NCBI GenBank assembly: GCA_029531795.1 | Contig: JAPEIS010000008.1 | Span: 1,178,001 to 1,242,000, forward strand | Direction: 5' to 3' | Length of the DNA: 64,000 bases | Origin: Sclerotinia nivalis | Taxonomy: Eukaryota > Ascomycota > Leotiomycetes > Helotiales > Sclerotiniaceae | Shown here: positions 57,324 through 64,000 of the stretch, piece by piece | How positions within the stretch are numbered: the stretch's first letter is position 1 | Layout of the letters: each line of letters begins with the position of its first letter | Made by a program: the position numbers and the translations under genes | Notes under the pieces: model-generated | What the model was told of the DNA's origin: nothing | The model's input: only the letters and a program-made list of their open reading frames with translations | Database searches by the model: none

Positions 57324-58216
57324 TCAGTAGAAGGAAAAAAAACACCACGCGATTCCCATATACCTACATCTCCTACAAACTACCCACAACAAAAGCGAAC
57401 TCACAAGTTTTCTCAAACGACTAGTACTCAATGTACCCATCCCATACTTCAAAAAGCAACAACCCTTATTCCTACTAAAATCCATCGGGTCAAATATATC
57501 ACAAGCGGCGCCGGAGTATTTGGTCGCCGTGGAATTGTACACAATGCATGAATCCATACAAGCATTGAAGGGAGGTTGGAAACTATAGCTACTCGAGAGA
57601 TCCCATCCTGATTCCGCAAAGTCTGATGTATATGTATACTCCTGATGTATATATTGTGACGTTATTTGATGGGCAGCCTGCAAGATCATTTGTGGTTGTT
57701 GAGGTTATTGTTGATACTGTAGCTGTGCTGGTTGTGGTCATCGTTATAGTGGCGGTGATGTTGTTGTGAGATGAATTTGCAGATGCGGTGCTTGGCAGAA
57801 CGGATCTGCTGAATCAATTGTCGGATTTTAGTAGATGTTGTATTGATTACGCTGGCATATGACAATCGGAAATTCCTATACATACTCCCTTGGAAAAACC
57901 GTCTGTCTGCCTTATGCCGTATCCAATGCCACCTGCTAGCATCCAAGACAATATACATAATGGTACAAGCCAGAAGAATATCTTCGAGGAACTCTGCAAT
58001 TCCTCTCCTTCACCGGGGCCTCTAATGTTTTACTAGAAAATAATTGTTGGTCCGGAGTTTAGAGTTTTTTGATAATTCAGATAAAACTTCTGATTGTGAT
58101 GGGAATGCAGAAAATGTCGCATATGAATTCATTTGCTCAGAAGACACTGTTTGCATACCCTCTTGCACATGTTGAAGCCCTTCATCGGGCGGTGGGATGC
58201 CATTAGAGGACGCCAT
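57324..58216 (-). pseudogene. Single-pass membrane protein with Cys-rich ectodomain, apparent frameshift
   Basis: Minus-strand exons 58034-58216, 57851-57993 and 57324-57808. Both introns are short (40 and 42-45 bp) but have GT-AG ends and keep the frame. The N-terminal 61 residues (MASSNGIPPPDEGLQ...) are polar. Exon 2 begins with a transmembrane helix (IFFWLVPLCILSWMLAGGIGYGI). Exon 3 opens with a Ser/Thr-rich linker (TTTSTATVSTITSTTT), then a Cys-containing ectodomain (AGCPSNN; FNACMDSCIVYNST; GAACDIF; GCCFLKY). This is the layout of a common family of fungal surface proteins of unknown function. The linker and the second half of the ectodomain are in different frames; the switch lies between about 57589 and 57689, so one small indel or a sequence error disrupts it. 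Confidence 0.5.
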
Positions 58217-60153
58217 TTTATGTCAACTTGCTCTCGATACTTCGAACTTCAAAATCAAAGAGGTAACCCATGAGATGTTGTGCAACGGGGATGTAGCGTA
58301 TAATGAATTAATGGTTCGGGGGTGAACATTGGCCCCCAATGAGGCTCATGATGGATGGCTAGTAGTTTGGATGTGATCGAGATCCTACGATAAGTATTTT
58401 CCGGAGCAATTAAGTCGTTCTACTCACCTTGCGAGATAAAAGCATCGCTATGAATTGATATACCCCACGAAGGATCATATTAGACCGGTTGTACTTGAGA
58501 TTCAGGCACTGTGCCGCAAGAATCCCTCAATACTCCCACATGTTGCATGAACTGGAAACACTTCAAGAAATCAAATAATACCCTCTTCGGCTTTTGTTAA
58601 AGCTTTGTTCAATGACTGGTTGACAGGTAGGTCATTAATGAAGGGCGTCACGCTCGCAATACGTGCCTCTTGATCCTTCCACGATGCGACTCCATTGGAA
58701 TGATGAAGTGACAATGTGGGCATGGCTATTTATGTGAGGTACAATTTGACTCTTTAGGCTGGCGGATAAATCCAGAATGAGCGAGCAAGCGCCCGTATCA
58801 TGAATATCCGAGATTAAGTTAGTGCAATTGAAACGTATACCTAGTTGATGTGAACTTATCAGCTTATAACTGAGAAAGCAATTGAAAGACAAAAGTATTT
58901 AAAGAATCCAAATTTATCTGTACAAACCAATATCTGAGTGGCAGGGTCGAGGACATCCACGAGTTATTCCCTTACCATTATGCTTCTGCCATCTATTCCC
59001 GGTGAGCGCCCGATGACCTCACAATTCCCAATGACTTGCTTACTTTCATGCAAGTTGATGTGTAGCTCCTTTTCCCTGTCTACTACCACTTCTCAAATCT
59101 CAATCAAACAATTTCACTACAACAATGCCACACTATAGTACTTCACAGTGCCATCAATGGAGCATAACACGGACACCATAATTCTCCAAAGAAAAAAAAA
59201 TCAACATTCGCACAAATACCACAGTCACATATTCATATAGCGATGGCCCAGTGCCTTTACATTTAAAATAAAATATCTTTTATGGATAACTATATCGTGT
59301 TAAGAGATCAACCATTTAGCAAGTCGCTGAATTCGAATTGAATCCAGTAGAAAAAAATGGCATTTTTGTCCGTAATTCGTTTTCCTTTACGGACCGGAAG
59401 ACTAAATGATCATACAGCTGTCCCGTCTTCATTTTTCATTATCCCGATTGTATATCTATCACTTCCTGCGTTATTATTCACTCAATAAGGAGAAAGGCGC
59501 TGGGAAAGTTGGATGATTCTTTACACTTGGAATATTCTAGGAATCTTTTAATAGAAGATATCTTTGTGATATTATTCTCATATTTGATACTGTGTTTGGT
59601 GTGCTCTGGTTGTTTCGCACTTGTAGGATATTATACATTATTCTATAATATCATTTACATCATTTCATAATACAATTTCTGGCAAGATACAAGATCATCT
59701 GTTAACTTAATACATCAAATTGAGAACTTGGGACGAGAGTAAAGAAGGGTTTTGTTGTATTTTTGATCTTGTCGGGACAAATCAAAGACTCAGATAAAGT
59801 AGACTTAGTATAGACTTAATCTACTCAGTCTACTTAGACCGTACTACTCAAGCTTGAGATATTAGGGCCAGACTCAGACATGCGACAAAGATTTCATTCC
59901 CGAGATCTAGCTTAAATACATGACTTGAAGCAATAATACCAAGTATCTCGAAACATCTGATTTCAAAACCCAACCGAATGACATATTAGAGAAACATAAG
60001 TGATATAGAGCCCCAAGATGAAACGACTTTCCACCGCTATCTTAGATTCAACCATAGATTAATTTCTACACCCTCACAACTTCCTTTAGGGATCTTCCAA
60101 TCATATCTTTACCTTTGCCGCCATCATCTTCCCTCCTTACTTCTCTCCTGACT

Positions 60154-60266
60154 TCCATTCTCCATTCTCCATTCTCCATTCTCCATTCTCCATTCTCCAT
60201 TCTCCATTCTCCATTCTCCATTCTCCATTCTCCATTCTCCATTCTCCATTCTCCATTCTCCATTCT
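60154..60266. repeat. CCATTCT heptanucleotide array
   Basis: About 16 tandem copies of CCATTCT. It is open in one frame on each strand only because the unit length and the absence of stops allow it. Confidence 0.92.
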
Positions 60267-60343
60267 CATCCCCTCCCATCATCTCAACATCATAATCTTA
60301 AAACTTAATTATCATAATCACGATTAGGGGATTGCCCTTCCTC

Positions 60344-60700
60344 AAGCTTCCGCCCTGCCAATCGCAGTAAGCGCCTCATAGAGTTCAGGCTCTTCATATA
60401 TAAACAACTAAGCGAGCAACCAACTACATATTACTAGACGATGACGTAGAGAAAGTCTCTTCCGATGAGCCACCAAAGCTCACCTACAAAAGGTTCCGCC
60501 CGCCAAAGTCGAATATGATGATCTTATTGAGCCGACTGAGCCTGCCAAAGTTTCATGAACGAAGCCGCACAAGTAGCATATGACGAGCCCACTAAGGTTC
60601 ATAGGATGTTCGCTGCAAGATGGCATACTTTGAGCCTGAGCAAGAAATGGTGAACCGCAGAAGTTGCCTTTGATCCATGTAAGACAATCTGTGTGCTGGA
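60344..60700 (+). pseudogene. Possible relic of a secreted repeat protein
   Basis: Pieces in different frames read LPQASALPIA (like a signal-peptide end), then repeated DEPPK, IEPTEPAKV and AYDEPTKV units of a Pro/Lys/Glu motif, interrupted by frameshifts and stops. The recurrence of one motif in shifting frames suggests a decayed tandem-repeat coding region. Weak evidence only. Confidence 0.25.
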
Positions 60701-63700
60701 GATAGCCGCTATAGACCGAGCCGCGATACACCGTGGAAATTTTCAGTGATTTGATGATCGCAGTGGTTTTAATATGGGAGATATGATGAACCAGGCAATT
60801 AATAATGGAAATACTATTGATGGAGGGGACAGAGTATGAGAAGATGATGATATGTTGATATGACTACCTATCTACATATCAGGATAGTTTTTGTAGACAT
60901 AGTACCTGCGCCTTGCCTCTTTTCTTGGAATTGGTGAGGATGATACTGAGTGTATATGCCATAGTAACAAGAAGCCAATGAAGTCAATGGGCGGGGTTCC
61001 CAGTTTATGCTTAAGATTCAAGAATGACGGGTCTGGACCTCGGGTACTTCGCAAATATACCAGGTCCGGACTGTATGAGGCGATTCGGACTCCCGAAAAC
61101 ACTATTGAAGCCGATTCTTTTAATGCTGCAGAGGTTATAAGGAATATTTGATTTGAGATATAGTAAAGCAATCTGTGCGGTCGGGTATGTGAATTCTTCT
61201 AGCAAGCATCATGAACTCACATACGGCATATGATGCTGAAGCACTATCGTACTTCCTCGTTTATGGAAAGCACAAACCGGGTGGATAATGAAGATTTCAT
61301 ATATTTTGTGCTTGAAGTTCGTGAGTTTCGTGCTAGAGTAACCTCTGGCAGGGTTTAGTGGTTGATAATGATAACTTTGACGTTATTGTAAAGGTAAAAT
61401 GAGGCTAAGCCCAGTGCACGATGACGCCAGTGAAGGAGCCGATATTTTGGGGTATGCTTTAATGTTGTTTGTATGGTCAGTGGTTGCCTTTGAAGTAAAT
61501 GGTTAGTCCTTGTGGATGAGAAAGCTAACGGTCCGAGGATTGCAAATAGATTGGCTCATAAATCTGCGGCAGTTTTCCTACTACCAAGAGATCACCGTTT
61601 GTAAAACCCTCATGTGGCGGCCTACCAATAGTTTCATACGTACAACGCGAGAGAAGTATTGGATGATCTGCCACTATCTATGATGCTTGCGATTGTAGAT
61701 CGAATCTTTCATGCAGCCCCACAGTAGTGTTCGGCCGGATCTTCGCGGACTATCAGTACGTGCTATCAGCCATTCATGTTAGCCAGATCTTGTAAAACAC
61801 CCACAACTGGAAACATGAATATAGAAACAACATATACAATGGTACAATGTGGTAAGTTGAAGTTTTGTTTTTCTGATATTTGAATTCCTTCAAAACAATC
61901 TCTGACCTGTGCAGCCAATGTCCAGTAAAGTAAGGTGATGTAAGATCGATAATAACTCGGAGTTCTTTCCGAAGCTTTTCTCATCCTTCTTCCAATCCTT
62001 CCACTCCTGTGGTGTTAACTGAGGTGTAGGTACTTAAGGCCCAAAACCCCAATGGCAATGCAGAACCAAAAATAGTTCATAAATACGAAGGACGACTGAA
62101 TAATATTCCTTTAGTGCACTCGACCATTGGTCAGTTCGCGGCAAAAGAACTCTTGTTGAATGGTATATGACGCTTCTTCCGTTTGTATCAACTGGATACC
62201 GGTATCCAATTGGATGTCTTTGCCATTGCTATGCAGGCCACTCACTCTTCCAGCGTTGTTATGATGTTATATCTTTATGCAGGAAAATAGGGGTGCGTAT
62301 AATAAATGGCGCACGCACGGGTATCTGCAAAGACAAAAGGACGCGGGATATCTGGAAGTCAAAATGGTTCGAAGCTTGGATCTCTATGGGATGTTGAATG
62401 TTTGAATGTTGGACTTTCCAGGGTTGAACGGGCCGGCTTGATACCGGTATGAGAAGAAGAATTAAGTACCTACTCTAACTCTGTACTCTATTGGAAGCTT
62501 CGTCCAACGGATCTCAATCCACTTTCGTTTCTTTAAGAGTAGCTTATCAAACGCAATCATCAGGATGTAAACCGTGTAATTAATGTCATACCTCATGGCA
62601 CACCGCTCTTTTCTGCATGAAAAATCCCATCGTACAAACCGGCTACACGGTGTTTCTGTATTCATGTATATTTGACGGCTAACCGCAGAGATATTCTTAA
62701 GGTTAGGGATCCTTTTTGATAGATTTAGAAGAGTGAGAAAGGTGTGGTTGCACGTACTCTGTACATCCCCTCCCCTCCCCCTGAAACTTCAATGGCTGTC
62801 ATCACAGTATCACAGTATCACGAATCACGAATCACGAATCACGATGGCATTTATGATTCTACCCTTCTCTGTCCAATCTCAATCCCTGGTTAGATCCTTT
62901 CTTATGCCGGCCCCCAATCCCCCCTCATGCAGTTTGGTGGTACGAACTGTGACTCCTTTTTTAAACTTCTTTCAAGGTTCGGAATGGAATCATCCAATTT
63001 AATTAAAAAATAATGGGGATGGGTTCATGGGTTCCCCAGGAGATGCAGCTGCCATGTTTTTGGTGTATGAGTTGGTAATTTACAAGCATGGCCTTTTATT
63101 AGATATGGCGACATGCATTTTGAATAAGATCTATCGAAAGAAACGAACCATAGAAACCTTGATCATTCCATGGATATAGCTCTTCAGATACGTTTCTGTT
63201 TTTGTCATCGAGACCGGGAATTCTGGTGAAGATTCTTGATTTTCTCTAGCTGTGGAGCTGGATATCGTAGATTTCATAGGTAGGTAGGAGTAGGAGTAGG
63301 AGATAGGACAGCACGGGCTTGACACAACCGTTCTTTTCGTCTATGGGGCCGGTCATGAATGATATGATGAATCAAAGCGGAAATGAATTGTAATTGTAAT
63401 TGTAAATTTTACCTATCTACGAAATATCCTTCATGACATCAGTGAGTACATTTGGTTCCTGGCGACAAATTAATCAATCAATCAATCAACCAACCAATCA
63501 TCTTGATTCGAAATCGAGTACAAACATCTTACCATGCGGAAGTACACATAAATCATATCGTGCTTTACCATATTGTACCCCCTTCATCCATTCCGGGGAA
63601 AGCTCTTTTGGGGATACCAATTTTCCCTTTATCCGTCACGACCCTTGAAGAAACGATTTCCAGAAGCCCTTTTGGGCGTTTAGAAACTCCAATCCCAGTG

Positions 63701-64000
63701 GTCGCCATTCTATCGGTGTCAGAAACCCTAGAAATATTGGAATATATTCTCCAAAGGGGTTAATGATTTGAGTACTAGGTACTAGGTACGAGGAGCTAAG
63801 TAGATTTGAAGACCAAAGACCGAACAAGTGACAACCCCAATAAAGTATATGCCCCATATCGAAAATCACTACTGCACGACCATATTACTCAATACCATAC
63901 CCGATTATCAACAACTGATCGTCTCTGCTTCTGCTTCTCCGCTGTTACGAAACGGATCCCACTATTCTACATCACAATCAACAAACAATCAATTCAATTC

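Larger units (their letters stand above)
58217..64000. other. Gene-poor right end
   Basis: No intact gene could be supported. Features seen: a small inverted repeat GTCCGTAA...TTACGGAC at about 59369-59395; the heptamer array at 60154-60266; a possible decayed repeat-protein segment at 60344-60700; and short direct repeats (GTAGGAGTAGGAG near 63285, TCAATCAATCAA near 63474). The last 100 bases are pyrimidine-rich and could be the leader of a gene beyond the window. Confidence 0.45.

Noticed and set aside
60066..60269. Minus-strand ORF of MENGEWR repeats and its plus-strand partner
   Set aside because: A 7-bp array with no stops reads open on both strands.

Overview
The window looks like the nuclear genome of a filamentous ascomycete. 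Genes carry short GT-AG introns (mostly 40-90 bp) with CTAAC/CTAAT-type branch sites. Recognisable fungal genes include a white-collar-1 photoreceptor, a Kap121-type importin, a mitochondrial GatB and a HeLo-domain protein. Retroelements are AT-rich and full of C-to-T/G-to-A transitions, as left by repeat-induced point mutation (RIP). The overall look fits the Leotiomycetes (Botrytis/Sclerotinia relatives), but that placement is an inference.

Layout. 0.5-4.1 kb: importin beta-3/Kap121 (6 exons). 6.5-10.3 kb: wc-1 (LOV, two further PAS domains, GATA finger), with a tiny upstream ORF touching its start and a second exon completing the C-terminus. 10.9-12.1 kb: a 176-bp solo LTR (target duplication ATACT) interrupted by a 977-bp non-autonomous copia-type element (target duplication GTAGT). 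12.1-15.2 kb: purine-rich low-complexity DNA and tandem arrays, including a 159-bp unit in three copies. 15.2-34.9 kb: a block of RIP-damaged Ty3/gypsy chromoviruses. Element A (15231-22091) is followed by element B (22275-34870); B is split by a complete third element C (25691-31313) and by a solo LTR of C's family in the opposite orientation (22746-22958). All four insertions have recognisable 5-bp target duplications.

35.5-50.9 kb: a normal gene region: gatB (minus), a DUF6594-like membrane protein (plus), an HNH-nuclease-like protein (minus) divergent from a HAD-family dehalogenase (plus), a WD40 beta-propeller related to F-box/WD40 proteins but with no F-box found and with an unusually long (1.3 kb) intron, and a proline/serine-rich protein of unknown function.

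54-58 kb: the most unusual locus, a 654-residue protein joining an N-terminal HeLo (HET-S-like cell-death) domain, a Zn2Cys6-spaced cysteine cluster and a C-terminal E2 ubiquitin-conjugating domain with its HPN motif and catalytic cysteine in place. Beyond it lie an unidentified coding remnant and a minus-strand single-pass membrane protein gene with an apparent frameshift. 58.2-64 kb has no convincing intact gene.

The housekeeping genes are unrelated in function and form no operon-like unit. The accessory stretch from 46 to 58 kb has a ubiquitin/cell-death flavour (WD40 propeller, HeLo-E2), but a functional link is only a hypothesis. Gene models were spliced by eye from reading frame, splice signals and family resemblance.
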